Shown: in pieces, positions 53,280-64,000 of the stretch
Layout: each line of letters opens with the position of its first letter
Numbering within the stretch: the stretch's first letter is position 1
From: Beta vulgaris subsp. vulgaris
Taxonomy: Eukaryota > Streptophyta > Magnoliopsida > Caryophyllales > Amaranthaceae
Assembly: GCF_026745355.1 (NCBI RefSeq)
Contig: NC_079209.1
Location: 29,034,865-29,098,864 of the forward strand
DNA: 64,000 nt
Direction: 5' to 3'
Translations under genes and position numbers: made by a program
Notes under the pieces: model-generated
Database searches by the model: none
The model's input: the letters and a program-made list of their open reading frames with translations, nothing else
Told to the model about the DNA's origin: nothing

Positions 53280-53796
53280 GAATTAGAAGATGAAATTAGA
53301 CAAGCTTCCTCATCTGCTTGTACCATTTCAAATGTTTCACCATTCCATAGTATTAAAACATGGTGGAGTGATGATGGAATAGCATGGTTATGATGTAACC
53401 AGTGTCTTCCTAATATGGCATTAAATCAGTACCATTTTCCACTATGAAGAAACCAGTAAAAGTGGTTTTAGAACCTACTTTGATCTTTAAAATAGCCATT
53501 CCTTCTACTTTTTCGGATAATCCAAAAAAACCACTTATATTAATTTGAATGTTCTGAAAATCTTTTCTAGTTTTCCCTAACCTTTTAAAAATAGACAGTG
53601 GCATTATATTGACAGTGGCTCCAGTGTCTACCAATACTTTGCCTAAATGTTTTCCTTCGAAGTCCATACTCAAGAATAAAGCCTTAGTATGTCTATTATC
53701 AACACCCTCTGATTTAAAGATCTTATCTATGATTAATCTCGCCAAATAAGTACTTAAATATGTTTTACTAGGCGCTTTCTTTTGTGGGGGATTCAA
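53280..53796 (-). pseudogene. Tat protease
   Basis: KALFLSMDFEGKHLGKVLVDTGATVNIMPLSIFKRLGK (53700-53580) contains the aspartic protease site VDTGAT, followed by SEKVEGMAILKIKVGSKTTFTGFFIVE. A frame change at 53410 leads to the end of the domain in another frame (ILGRHWLHHNHAIPSSLHH, about 53415-53360). The enzyme matures the polyprotein. Confidence 0.85.
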
Positions 53797-53829
53797 ATAA
53801 GAAAATAAGCTTCGAGAAGATGTAATTAA

Positions 53830-55400
53830 TTTACCTGCTTTCTCCTCCTTATCAACTTCATCGGCCTATGATGTAGTAGTTGGCATTGTGGATTGGTTCT
53901 CTATTATCTTAAACTCAGTTGGTAAAATGACTATGTTGCACTGCATATCTTGACCTTCCTGACATCCTATTTGAGATTCGGTTGACATGGGTCTCCATCT
54001 AATAACAAATCGCTATCTGATACCAACAAATCTAGATCTTCAGATCCAAATTCTGAGCCATATTCTTCATTTGCATCATTTCCTTCAGCTTCTTTCATAA
54101 AAGAATCCTTTTCATGCTGTTGTTGGGCGTTTATCTCCAAAGATGAAGGATCGGATAGATCCCCTTGTAAAGGTAATAGCTTAGTGATTCCACTTGAAGA
54201 GCCTCTTCATCAATCCTTACATTTGCAATAAGAGACTCCTGCACGTTTCGAGTGCTGATTTGAGCTCTTACTTCAATAGCGCTACGGCTCAACTCCTTCA
54301 TCTTAGATGACTTACTTTGTCGTAAATTTCGATCATCTTCTGGAGATGCTTTCATTATCATTGACTTAAGTCTTGTACCCCCTGGATTCCCCTTGGATTT
54401 ATCGTTCCTTTTGAGAATCTTAGGAGCAGGGATTTGACTTACATCTGCCTCTTTTTCTTTTGAGAAAAAGTGAGATTTGTATCCATTAGTTTTTCTTGGC
54501 CCTTGACTCCTAGACCTTTTCTGAAATGGTCTTTGATACGCAGGAACATAGGTAGGGTCATTTGGTATGACATGTGTCCTAATCATTTCAAATGTTAGTA
54601 TATCTGAACATGATGAACACATACATGGCCTTAGAGCCTTCAATCCTTCTATTGCTCTAGTTTTCAGCAGCTTCTTTGTAAGTTTTAGCCTTCTCTTCAG
54701 GTATTGCCAAACTTGGATTTGCCTTAGCGTTAGTATTACTCTTAGCTTTGACTAGATTCATACTATATGCATCCAGATCCATAGCCTGACGTTCTATTTC
54801 TAAGACAATCACTCTTTCGAGAGTCAATTGCCTAGTAAGAAAACCTCTGAAGACTTGGCATTAATCAGTAGTATGGGACCTATTCATATGTCATCTACAC
54901 ATATCTTCTAGTCCCTCTTCGTTAGCTATTTTTGGCATAATCAGGACTCCTTCGTCTAGCAATCTGCTCAAAAGCTGATTACCAATTTCTGTAGCCAGAG
55001 ATGCCTGTAACATAACAATAAAATCATTGTTAATTGTTACCATATTACAAGACAAGTGAAATGGTTCATCCACTTCAATCACATTAGCCACATTAGCATT
55101 TTCATCATCAGGGAACATGATGTTTTTTTTATCAATCTCATCCTGAATTTTATTTCTAAAAACAATGCACTCAAAAGTATCGTGGGTAATTGCATCATGC
55201 CATTTACAATATTTTTTCCCTTGAACTTCATCGGCTGTTTTTAAACTTATGCCTCCCTACCAGTTTGATTTTCTTATTAGATAATAATCAGTCAAAGATG
55301 ACCCTAGACTTCTTAGCATCAAAAGTATACGTTCTCTTTTGCCCAGATTTTAAATCTTTTAGTGCTAAGAATGCTTTTTTCTCAAGAGGAGAGCATTTAT
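53830..55400 (-). pseudogene. Gag-protease linker of the Tat element, degraded
   Basis: Recognisable pieces are AKKAFLALKDLKSGQKRTYTFD-like text (55380-55310), AITHDTFECIVFRNKIQDEIDKKNIMFPDDE (55190-55085), ATEIGNQLLSRLLDEGVLIMPKI, a CRPM-like zinc segment (PMCSSCSDILTFEM, 54640-54570), and a basic stretch SKGNPGGTRLKSMIMKASPEDDRNLRQSKS (54405-54310). Such linkers occur between gag and protease in Tat/Ogre elements. Frames change several times; function is unknown. Confidence 0.55.
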
Positions 55401-55479
55401 AAGGTTCTCCTTGGATAATCTCAGCCACATCTACTTCAGGCGATGTTTCAAAGAGAAAGGGTTGCTCATTTTGAGCGTA

Positions 55480-56690
55480 GAAATTCTGGTGCCTTGATGC
55501 ACTTTCAGCTTGTAGGTTTCTTCATACCTTACGGCTAATTCTGCTAATTCAACAAAATCACCGAAAGCATGACCGTCAAACCTTTTTCAAAACTGAATCA
55601 ACATTCCTCCCTGAGCCATTTGTACAAATTCGCTTTCAGGAATACTAACATGGCACCTAATCTTAACCATTTTTAATCTAGCTAGATAGTCTTCTATAAA
55701 CTCTCCTAGCTTCTCTTGGGTTCTAGCTAAGTCACTTAAAGTCACTTCTGGTTCTATACGTGCAAAGTGATTAGTAAATTGCACTTGCATATCCTGCCAT
55801 GAGTGAATTGAATTGGGAGGTAAATTTGTATACCATCAAAAAGCAGTTTAAGTAAGGGACATATAGAACATTCTGAGTTTTAAAAATTCATTATCAGTTG
55901 CTTCTCTACATTGACAATTAAACCTAACGAGATGTTCTCCGGCCGATACTCTATCATTTCCTAAAAACAAGGCAAAGTCAGGTATTCTAAATGTCCTGGG
56001 AAATGGATTGGTTTCATCAATCCACTTAGGGTAAGGCTTTTGACCTATTTGGCTATGAACTTTCCTAGAATTATCCCCCACTAGTCTCTGGACTATGGCC
56101 TCAACTTGTGTCGCTAAAGGCTCTTGATTTCTTCCCGGATGTCCCGTATTTCCATTGCCCATACTTCCCATTTGATCATACATAGGGGATGGACTAGGAT
56201 TGAAAGGTTGGTTCTGATAACCTCCCATTGGGATATCCTAGAGATGTACATAGTTAGGATTATTCTGTCCTTGTGTCGTTTGTGGCTGAAAGGCGTACCC
56301 ATTATTAGGCATACCCTGTGGGTAACTTCCATTTGTATGAACAAATGGTGCCTGATTATGGCCATAACTTAGAATAGCCCCATAATGAGACGCCCCAAGA
56401 TTATGTGGTTGATATGCCATAAAGTTAGAAGAAGGAGGATTCCCAGCCATAGTTGGTTGTTGCATAGGTACAAATGCATTAGGTGAACTATTGTTATTTG
56501 TAACAAAAGTATCGTGGCTTTGTCCTCTATGTGATGGTCCAGGTTGGTGTGTGTTATCTCCAAACTGTCCACCAGCCATGGGAAAAGAAGGTTGATGACC
56601 TTGTGACGCCTGGTGCCAGCCTGGCTCCACGCCCACTGCCATTTCGTCACTTCTCCTAAAATTACCATGACTATTCTCTCCAAGGTTCAA
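55480..56690 (-). pseudogene. gag: Tat gag
   Basis: N-terminal 150 codons rich in Gln, Asn, Pro, Gly and His (MNLGENSHGN.., QGQNNPNYVHL-stop), then in the same frame MGGYQNQPFNPSPSP, VEAIVQRLVGDNSRK and NPFPRTFRIPDFALFLGNDRVSAGEHLVRFNCQC (56030-55900). After a stop come TNLPPNSIHSW, MQVQFTNHFARIEPEVTLSDLARTQEKLGEFIEDYLARLK (55790-55680) and FDGHAFGDFVELAELAVRYEE. This is the canonical retrotransposon gag core: WY..L, F...F, QK..E....Y..R. Confidence 0.82.
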
Positions 56691-56697
56691 AGGATTG

Positions 56698-56996
56698 TGG
56701 AAAAAAAATCAAGTGCTCTAGTTTAAAAAGGCTACAAGTGCTCCGTATTTCACCCGTAGTAGACCTCATACGAGCACTTGAGCATTTTTCAAGTGCTTTG
56801 GTTAAAAATAGGAGCACTTAATTTTACAAGTGCTCCGGTTGCATTAACAACTGGAGCACTTGATGATTTTTATATGCTTAGAATTTCAAGTGCTCCGGTT
56901 GATAGTAGACAATCGAAGCACTTGTGCATCATGTGCTCTGATTGTTTATAATCAACCGAAGCACTTGTTATATTTTTTGTAAAAAAAAAAAAAATC
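56698..56996 (-). mobile_element. Subterminal region of a class II (CACTA-like) element
   Basis: Starts TTGTGGAAAAAAAATCAAGTGCTC and carries at least six copies of CAAGTGCTC(C/T)GGTTG and the complement CAACCG(A/G)AGCACTTG in both orientations. The TGTGGAAAAAAAATC start recalls CACTA ends such as TAGTGGAAAAAATC, but the CACTA letters are absent. The LINE at 57011 separates it from 61820 onward, where the same element may continue. Confidence 0.55.
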
Positions 56997-57018
56997 AGCG
57001 CTAGTTATATTTTTTTTT

Positions 57019-57107
57019 GGCAAATAAAGGTGTATATATATACCAAAAAAACATGTGCAACAAAAGCAATGCACATGAAGCAGACAAACACAATTACACA
57101 AGGAGAA
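57019..57107 (-). other. LINE 3' UTR
   Basis: Short non-coding tail between the ORF2 end and the poly(A), including TATATATATA. Nothing else seen. Confidence 0.7.
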
Positions 57108-60100
57108 TTACAGCATCAGTTGACTCCTTTCCACAGCATTACATTTTGCAGCTACTGCAAATAAAATTTCTCTAAGGATTACATTCTCATCCTTACTCTC
57201 TCCAGTGAAAGTTCTTTTGTTTCTCTGCTTCCATATTGCATACACAAATTCAGTGTAAAGCATAACAATGAGCTTCCCTTTTTTCTTTCTTGCCTGACCA
57301 CAAACACTAGAGATAACCTCCTGATGGGACCCTCCAGAGTTAGGAAATCTCATAATGCAACAAATTTTACTCCAAACCCCAGCTGCATAACAGCAAGAAA
57401 AGAACAGGTGTTGTATTGATTCCTCATCAGTCCTGCACAGCCTACAACTGAGATCACAATGCACACCCCATCTGCTAATTCTATCCACTGTAGGCAACCT
57501 TTCATGCAACATCATCCATAAGATAAACTTACTCTTAGGTGTTGCATAATTATTGCATGCCTTTTCCACCTTACTCTCTCAACATTCTCACTGATCTTCT
57601 TATAAGCTTTTTTCATGGAAAATTTATCACCAATACATATCTCATCCCAGCCTCCAATATTACTCAGATTGTCTCTAGCCTTGACTATCTTCCTCAAGAT
57701 CCATGTAGTCTGGTTACTGATGTTAACAGTAAGTATATCCTGCCTTTTGATGTAGTAGGAGTGAATCCATCTTACCCACAACTTATCCCTTTTGAACTCA
57801 ATAGCCCATAACAACTTCAGCATTGCTGCTCTATTCCAGTACTTCATGTTAATCACATTCCAACCACTCCTGCTTTTTGGCATTTGAATTGTAGCCCAAG
57901 CCACTGGAGCCTTCCTAGTTTCCTCAGATTTCCCTGTCCAAAGAAACTTCCTGCATACCTTCTCCACTGCTTGAATAACTTTCTTTGACAAGGGAAAGAT
58001 ATGAGCCCAGTAGTTTTGCATGCTACTGAGTATGCTTTTAATCAACTGGAGTCTCCCTGCATATGACAACAATTTGGCCATCCAAGTTTGAGCTCTATTT
58101 GTAATCATCTCCACTAGAGGCTTACATTGAGCATAGGTCAATTTCTTGGATGTAAGAGGGACACCAAGATATCTAAATGGGAGCTCCCATAATTGCATAT
58201 GAACATTGTCTGCAAGCTCTCTAGCAGTCTCATCATCTACCCCACAAAAGTATATATTACTCTTTTCATGACTTGCAGCTAACCCTGAGGCATGAGAAAA
58301 TTTTTGGAAAGCAGCATTCATGCGATCAAGGGAACTCTTGTCAGCTCTACAGAACATTAGTAAATCATCTGCAAACATCAGATGTGTAATGTTCAATCTC
58401 TCACACTTAGGATGAAAGTTGAAATCAGGGCTACCCTTCAATTCCTCCAAACACCTACTCAAATACTCCATACTCAAAGCAAAAAGAAAAGGAGACATTG
58501 GGTCTCCTTGTCTTAGCCCTTTCCTTGCTTGAAATGGTTGTGTAGGAGTACCATTTACCAGCACACTATAAGACACTGTAGAGACACATTCCATAATCCA
58601 GCCCACAAACCTGCTAGGAAAACCAAATTCATGCAACAAAGTTTCAAGAAATGACCATTCTACTGAATCATAAGCCTTTCTGATGTCCACCTTCATAATG
58701 CACCTAGGGGACATGTGTTTCCTAGTATAACCTCTTATGAGCTCTGAAGCAAGAAGGATATTATCAGCTATGTGCCTACCAGGAATAAACCCTGATTGAG
58801 CCTCATTAACCACCTCACCAATTACCCCCTTCATCCTGTTGGTCAGCACTTTAGATATAATTTTGTAAGTCACTGTGCAGCAAGCTATAGGCCTGAATTC
58901 TTTTACTCTTGTTGCATGCTGGACCTTGGGTAATAAAGTAACAACTGTACAGTTTACTGGTCTATGCATTCTACTGTTGTTAAAGAATTCCTGGATACCT
59001 GCATACATCTCCTGTTTAATGCTTCCCCAACTTTTCTTGAAGAAATAGGCATTAAATCCATCCAATCCAGGCGCCTTATCATTACCAATACCAGCCAAAG
59101 CCTCATCAATTTAAGTACTGGTAACCTCTCTAATTAAGGAATCTTTTGCTTGGGTAGATAAGCAATTACCCCCCCTAACAGTATTCAAATCCACCCCCAT
59201 CAAGGTAGATGCTCTTGTCCCAAGCAACTTCTTATAAAAATCTAATATTTCCCTCTTTACTTCATCAGCTTCCTGAATTACTCTCCCATCTTCAGTAGTT
59301 AACATATCAATTCTATTAATTGCATGTCTAGCTTTAACAGCAGTAAAGAACAGCTTAGAGTTTGTATCTCCCTGCTGAAGCCAGTTAATTCTGGATTTTT
59401 GCTGAAGGATACTCTCTTCAATGTGAGACCAATGTCTCAAATCATTCATTATACCCTTTGCTTCTGTCTGCACTATATCATTATGATCAAAATCACCCTG
59501 ACTCTGCATTTCCTGGAGTTGGTGCCTTAAATCCTTCACTTTCATGAGCCAGCCCAATCTTCTGAGTCTTCATTTGCTTCAACTCTCTCTTGACAGCTTT
59601 GAGCTTCAACCATACTGCCTGAAGCTTGAATCTCCCATTTACAGAACTCCAAGCTTTCTCCACAGTCTCTAAGAACTCATCTTGCTCAGCCATTACATTC
59701 ATGAACTTAAAAGGCTTCCCCCCTTGTGGCCTCCCTGTCATCAAGTTGAATAACAGAGGAGAATGGTCTGAGATACCAGGGGGTAAGTATTGCACACTTA
59801 CCTCAGCATACATTCCTAGCCAGACTAGGTTCACATAGGCTTTGTCAATTCTGCTCAGTACTCTATCACTTCCAATGCTGCTATTAGACCAAGAGTAATA
59901 TGACCCTGTGCTCCTACTCTCAATCAAATTTGATTGTAATAAGAATTGCTGAAAATCTTCAGTCTCTGCATCAGTAATTAGGGTCCCATGTAGCCTATCA
60001 TTTGAGTGGCATACAGCATTGAAATCACCAATTATAATCATGGGATCCTGTTGTTGAACACATTGTAGCAACCCACTCCATAAACTTTTCCTATCAGCTA

Positions 60101-60434
60101 TTGTGTGAAGGCCATACACAGCAACCATTTTTATCTTATGAGATTGATCTTGAATATCACATACCATCAATTGTTCCTGGGTATGTGTAAGTGTGACATT
60201 AACCCAAGCTGGCCTCCAACCTATCCATATTCTCCCTCTTGCTGAGTGAGAATAATTATTCAACCACTTCCAGTCTTTACCTAACTTCCCTTGAACCTTG
60301 TTTGCATTCTGTTCCCTCACCCTAGTCTCCAGTAAAGCACACACAGCTACTTTGTGACTATACAGAAAATTCTTGATTTCTTTTATTTTAAAGGGATCAT
60401 TCATCCCCCTAACATTCCATGTGACACATAACAT
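57108..60434 (-). pseudogene. LINE ORF2: endonuclease, reverse transcriptase, zf-RVT
   Basis: Starts at ATG 60434 (MLCVTWNVRGMNDPFK), overlapping the ORF1 stop by one base. The AP-type endonuclease has ALLETRV, IIGDFNAVCHSNDRLHG (60030-59990) and GISDHSPLLF. A frame change at about 59500-59560 leads into the coiled linker (RINWLQQGDTNSKLFF), and a stop lies at 59111. The RT from 59098 has DKAPGLDGFNAYFFKKSW, PKVQHATRVKEFRPIACC, EAQSGFIPGRHIADNILLA, KGLRQGDPMSPFLF and THLMFADDLLMFCRADKSS with both Asp. A frameshift near 57550 leads to the zf-RVT, LHERLPTVDRISRWG and CRLCRTDEESIQHLFFSC. RT and nicking endonuclease drive target-primed insertion. Three lesions only, so fairly young. Confidence 0.94.
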
Positions 60435-61721
60435 TAAGACAAATAAGGGTTTGGTCCCTTAGCACCCCCAGCACCAGCAGCTGAGCTTCCTCCTCCAGAT
60501 AGTTCATACATTACTGCTGAATTAGCTGTTTGAAAAGTCCCTTGCTTCCCTTTATCCTTTGTTTTCCTTGTTACCAGCTTCCATGCCCCTTCATCATCCA
60601 ATTCCTGTCTCTGAGTAGAAGATACTGGCGTAACCACTGGGGTTACATTAGCAGGTTGATTTGGATTACTAGAAATTGTTTGAGGATTTCCAGTAACCCT
60701 ATCATCCCCAATATCAGCCTCTAAAACTGGATTGGATGACGAAATATCCTTAGCTTGTCCTACTGGTACCCATTTTTGGGTGATTCTTCCTTTAGTAGCC
60801 TTCTTTTTCTCCTCACAAACATGACCTATCTTCTGACACTTAGCACAAAATGGTGGTAGCCAAGCATACCCAACCTTTTGTTTGAACACCCTCCCATTAG
60901 GGTCTTCCACCTTTATTTCCTCTTGGATCTTCCCTGTTACATCCATTTCAATCAAGATTCTTGCAAATGAGATCCTTAATTGTTTCGTGGTACATTCATC
61001 TGCATATATTGGCACACCAATAGTGCTTCCAATCCTACTCAAGGAATCAGTAAACCAGCAGTTCAGTGGAAGATTAGGAAAGGTAACCCATATTGGAATA
61101 ACTTTCAAAATCTCCTGGTTAAAGCTAAATCTAGATGTCCACTGTTTCACAATCATAGCCTTGCCAAAAAAATAAATGAGGCCCTGAATATAGTACTGCA
61201 TCTCTATCCTCAGCTGTATCCATTTTCACCACAAAGTATCCCTCATCATGCTTGAATATTTTAGGTTCAGTTTTTGGTGCCCATTGAGATTTACAGTAGT
61301 TAGTTATAGCCATTAGACTAGGGTTTTGTCCAATAACATACACTATTAGCGCATTCTGCCACTCTTCTGTAGCTCTATCAACCTCCTTCTTATCAAGCTT
61401 AGCTACATTTTCGCCATTGACAACTACCGGAGTGACATAGGATAGACCCATACCTTTTTCAGAGATTTTACTCTGTGTCATGCTCTTCCAGAAGTTGTGA
61501 TTCTTTTCAGCTAGCTCAACCACTTCTTCCGGTACCGGCGTTGCTAGAATCTCCTCTTGAACCACCATACTCCTCGCTGGCGTTACCTTAGTTACTGTTC
61601 CATTGCTTTCTACAAAATCCGCGCCCACTACCTGCTTGCTATTTGGTCCAGATGATTTGTGTGAGTTTCCGGTCTCCGATGACCCTTCACCGGCCCCGGA
61701 GCTCTTCTTTTTCCTCCCCAT
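60434..61721 (-). pseudogene. LINE ORF1: DUF4283-like RNA-binding region with zinc knuckle
   Basis: Starts MGRKKKSSGAGEGSSETGN (ATG 61721), with a basic, Ser/Gly-rich N-terminus. Then come EEWQNALIVYVIGQNPSLMAI, CKSQW and FKHDEGYFVVKMDTAEDRDAVLYSGPHLFF (DUF4283-like). One extra base in an A-run at about 61165-61171 shifts the frame; the continuation (from 61201 in the other frame) is GKAMIVKQWTSRFSFNQEI, VIPIWVTFPNLPLNCW and RVFKQKVGYAWLPPFCAKCQKIGHVCEEKK (a CCHC-type knuckle, with Cys as the last ligand). A Gly/Ala-rich end follows. It would coat LINE RNA. A single frameshift otherwise spares the protein. Confidence 0.9.
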
Positions 61722-61820
61722 CCTACACTCGGCTCACAATAGCACTCACCTTATCGTGCACCTAGAGAGCATTTAGGAGAAAAAAGTTTTTTGATTCATT
61801 ATTATAGCGCTAGTTATATT

Positions 61821-62110
61821 ATTAGCTTCCTAGAGTATATATTACAATAGAGCGCTAGCTGCAACATTTACAAAACAAATTTACGTAGCCTGCAGCCTCA
61901 TTTTCACCACCATACTTAACCTCCTCTTGCCCCTCTTATATCACCATAATATGTACAATGATACAAAAAAGTGCACATGAAATTTAAAATCCAACAAATA
62001 AACATTCAAATTAAGATACGTACTATTATTATATAAAGTGTAGAATTAAGTTACAAAACATTACCGTAGATTTAGAGTACGCGTTTACAACGTATTTAGA
62101 AATTAAATTC
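61821..62110. other. AT-rich stretch right of the LINE, no gene seen
   Basis: Starts with the second LINE target copy. It contains another AGAGCGCTAGCTGC (about 61851-61864). It may be the 3' UTR of the element whose subterminal repeats lie at 56698-56996. No ORF worth calling. Confidence 0.4.
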
Positions 62111-62207
62111 ATAGACAACAATCGGTAACGAAGGAAGCAAACTTGTCTCCAACTTCATTGATTTCCTTAACAGTAAATGACTCCTCCCTTGGTGTGTTAT
62201 AAACCTA
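62108..62207 (-). pseudogene. Short exon-like ORF before a tandem-repeat intron, unknown
   Basis: The minus strand reads VYNTPREESFTVKEINEVGDKFASF and VTDCCL-stop over 32 codons, preceded by TTATTAG (possible splice acceptor at about 62207). The composition looks coding. Upstream on that strand lie the (TA)n and the tandem array, as in the CACTA gene at 42150-45456 where a tandem array fills an intron. I infer the last exon of a class II element gene continuing beyond the window. I do not recognise the protein. Confidence 0.35.
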
Positions 62208-62225
62208 ATAAGATCAAATAAAGAC

Positions 62226-62228
<3 letters not shown>

Positions 62229-62290
<62 letters not shown>

Positions 62291-62310
62291 TAATATATAT
62301 ATATATATCA
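62229..62310. repeat. (TA)n microsatellite
   Basis: About 28 uninterrupted TA units from 62229, then interrupted TA-rich sequence to 62310. Confidence 0.97.
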
Positions 62311-64000
62311 TAGCATGAAATTTTAGGTCAAATTCTATTCTTTATGCTATTTAAGAACTACTAGGACAACTACAAGTCTGATTTGATCGTTCTAGTCAAG
62401 TTTCTGCAAGTAAAGGCCATTTTAAAGCCATTTTATGTTAAATTCATCCATTTCGCGCCATATCATGTAATTTTAGGTTATATTCTAATCTAATATGTTT
62501 TTTAAGGACTACTAGGACGATTACAATTCTAATTTGATCGTTTTAGTCAAGTTTGTGCAAGTAAAGGTCGTTTTAGGCCATTTTGGGTTAAAATTCATCC
62601 ATTTCATACCATAGCATGTAATTTTAGGTTACATTCTAATCTAATATGTTGATTAAGGACTATTAGGACGATTACTAGTCTAATTTGATCGTTCTAGTCA
62701 AGTTTGTGCAACTAAAGGTCATTTCAAGGCCGTTTTGGGTCAAATTCATCCATTTCATACCATAGCAAGTAATTTTAGGTTACATTATGATATTATATGT
62801 TTTTTAAGGAGTATTAGGACTATTACAATTCTAATTTGATCGTTCTAGTCAAGTTTGTGCAAGTAAAGGTCGTTTCAAGGTCGTTCAAGGCCGTTTTGGG
62901 TCAAATTCATCCAGTTCATACCATTACATGTAATTTTAGGTTACATTCTGGTCTAATATGTTGTATAAGGAGTATTAGGATGATAACAATTCTAGTTTGA
63001 TCGTTTTAGTCAAGTTTGTGCAAGTCAAAAAAAAAAGGTCGTTTTTGGTCAAATTCATCCATTTCATACCATAGCATGTAATTTTAGGTTACATTATGAT
63101 CTAATATGTTGTTTAAGGAGTATTAGGACGATTACAATTCTAAGTTGATCGTTATAGTCAAGTTTGTGCAAGTAAAGGTCGTTTCAAGGTCGTTCTAGGC
63201 CGTTTTGGGTTAAAATCATCCATTTCATACCATAGCATGTAATTTTAGGTTACATTCTGGTCTAATTTATTGTTTAAGGAGTATTAGGATGATTACAATT
63301 CTAATTTGATCGTTCTAGTCAATTTGTGCAAGTAAAGGTCGTTTCAAGGCCGTTCTAGGCAGTTTTGTGTTAAATTCATCCATTTCATACCATAGCATGT
63401 AATTTAGGTTACATTATAATCTAATATGTTGTTTAAGGACTATTAGGACGATTACTAGTCTAGTTTGATCATCCTAGTCAAGTTTGTGCAAGTAAAGGCC
63501 GTTTCTAGGCCGTTTTGGGTCAAATTCATCCATTTCATACCATAGCATGTAATTGTAGGTTACATTATGATCTAATATGTTTTTTAAGGAGTATTAGGAC
63601 GATTACATTTTTAATTTGAGTATGTGCAAGTAAAGGTCGTTTCAAGGTCATTCTAGGTTGTTTTGGCTTAAAATAATCCATTTCATACCATAGCATGTAA
63701 TTTTAGGTTACATTCTGGTCTAATATGTTGTTTAAGGACTATTAGGACAATTACTAGTCTAATTTGATCATCCTACTCAAGTTTGTGCAACTAAAGGTCG
63801 TTTTTAAGCCGTTTTGGGTCAAATTTATTCATACCATACCATATATAGCATATAATTTTAGGTTACATTGTAATCTAATATGTAGTTTAAGGACTAGTAG
63901 GACAATTATAAGTCTAATTTGATCGTTCTAGTCAAATTTGTGCAAGTAAAGGTTGTTTTAGGTCAAATTCATCTATTTCGTACCATAGCATGTAAAACAT
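62305..64000. repeat. Tandem array of 150-160 bp units running off the right edge
   Basis: The phrase CATAGCATGTAATTTTAGGTTACATT recurs near 62314, 62464, 62615, 62766, 62927, 63075, 63236, 63396, 63546, 63694, 63849 and 63989 (spacings 140-161). Units also share ACTATTAGGACGATTACAATTCTAATTTGATCG, CTAGTCAAGTTTGTGCAAGTAAAGGTCGTTTCAAGG and GCCGTTTTGGGTCAAATTCATCCATTTC. Length variation comes from an optional extra CAAGGTCGTT block. No coding. Confidence 0.96.

Larger units (their letters stand above)
51041..56697 (-). mobile_element. Tat-lineage Ty3/gypsy retrotransposon, truncated, with additional RNase H
   Basis: Minus-strand order is Gln/Asn/Pro-rich gag N-terminus (56690-56238), gag core (56228-55480), long linker (55400-53830), protease (53796-53280), RT (52821-51800), RNase H (51790-51490), additional RNase H (51390-51041). 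The extra RNase H after the normal one marks the Tat/Ogre branch. Integrase and both LTRs are missing. Frames are broken in many places. Confidence 0.85.
57011..61805 (-). mobile_element. L1-type LINE, full length, TSD 14-15 bp
   Basis: Flanked by direct repeats AGCGCTAGTTATAT(T) at 56997-57010 and 61806-61820. The 3' end (low coordinate) has a short poly(A) (TTTTTTTT in the plus reading, 57010-57018). ORF1 (61721-60434) and ORF2 (60434-57108) are present, each with frame breaks. Length (4.8 kb) and domain order fit a plant L1. The 5' end at 61805 shows it was not truncated on insertion. Confidence 0.95.

Noticed and set aside
62305..64000. CRISPR-like regular array
   Set aside because: Units are contiguous and similar along their whole length (satellite type), with no repeat-spacer alternation, and the window is a plant nuclear sequence.

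Overview
This is a plant nuclear window made almost entirely of transposable elements, in nested and partly duplicated layers. It holds Ty3/gypsy LTR retrotransposons of three lineages (Athila, Tekay-type chromovirus, Tat/Ogre), CACTA DNA transposons with CACTAG ends, an L1-type LINE with the plant DUF4283/zinc-knuckle/zf-RVT layout, and a plant-style Helitron. Base composition is AT-rich, nearly every reading frame is broken, and I see no intact ordinary host gene. A large eudicot genome fits; a placement such as Caryophyllales is only a guess.

Left part (1-18.4 kb). A minus-strand Tat/Ogre-like element enters from the left edge (gag 1-461, leader with an 80-bp tandem array, PBS at 2963-2980, LTR remnant above it). 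A 994-bp non-autonomous CACTA (4161-5154) separates it from a decayed plus-strand Athila element (LTR pieces 5324-5598 and 11011-11290, with gag, protease, RT, RNase H and integrase remains between). Next is a truncated minus-strand Tekay chromovirus (11429-16746). It has a 3.1-kb LTR, an initiator-Met PBS, a broken gag, and an intact extra ORF between PBS and gag whose first residues copy the histone H3 tail. Its LTR sits in the integrase of a second, minus-strand Athila element, which also carries a 1515-bp CACTA (16832-18346, TSD AAC).

Middle part (18.3-50.6 kb). The minus-strand Athila (pol 18347-20936, gag, 5' LTR) adjoins a block, here called Z, that contains two related host-like genes (alpha and beta, minus strand). 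This locus has been rearranged by tandem duplication. Athila gag+LTR occurs twice (21.1-24.1 and 27.7-31.1 kb), and block Z three times (24.1-27.7, 40.0-42.1, 47.0-50.1 kb). A CACTA transposon occurs as one nearly full copy (33433-38944, TSD TCT, TNP2 transposase) and one duplicated 3' half (42147-45912, Transposase_24-like gene). Later insertions include a 1983-bp non-autonomous LTR retrotransposon (31174-33156, TSD CACCA) and a 509-bp Helitron (25097-25605) whose empty site survives in the two other Z copies.

Right part (50.6-64 kb). A CACTA terminus (50643) is followed by a minus-strand Tat-lineage element with the additional RNase H typical of that group (51041-56697). Then comes the subterminal region of another class II element, split by a complete L1-type LINE (57011-61805) with a 14-15 bp target duplication. 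A short exon-like ORF, a (TA)n tract and a 150-160 bp tandem array run off the right edge.

The most unusual single item is the H3-tail-like ORF of the chromovirus (12870-13361). The best-supported structural result is the nested duplication of the 21-50 kb interval, which gives a relative order for most insertions.
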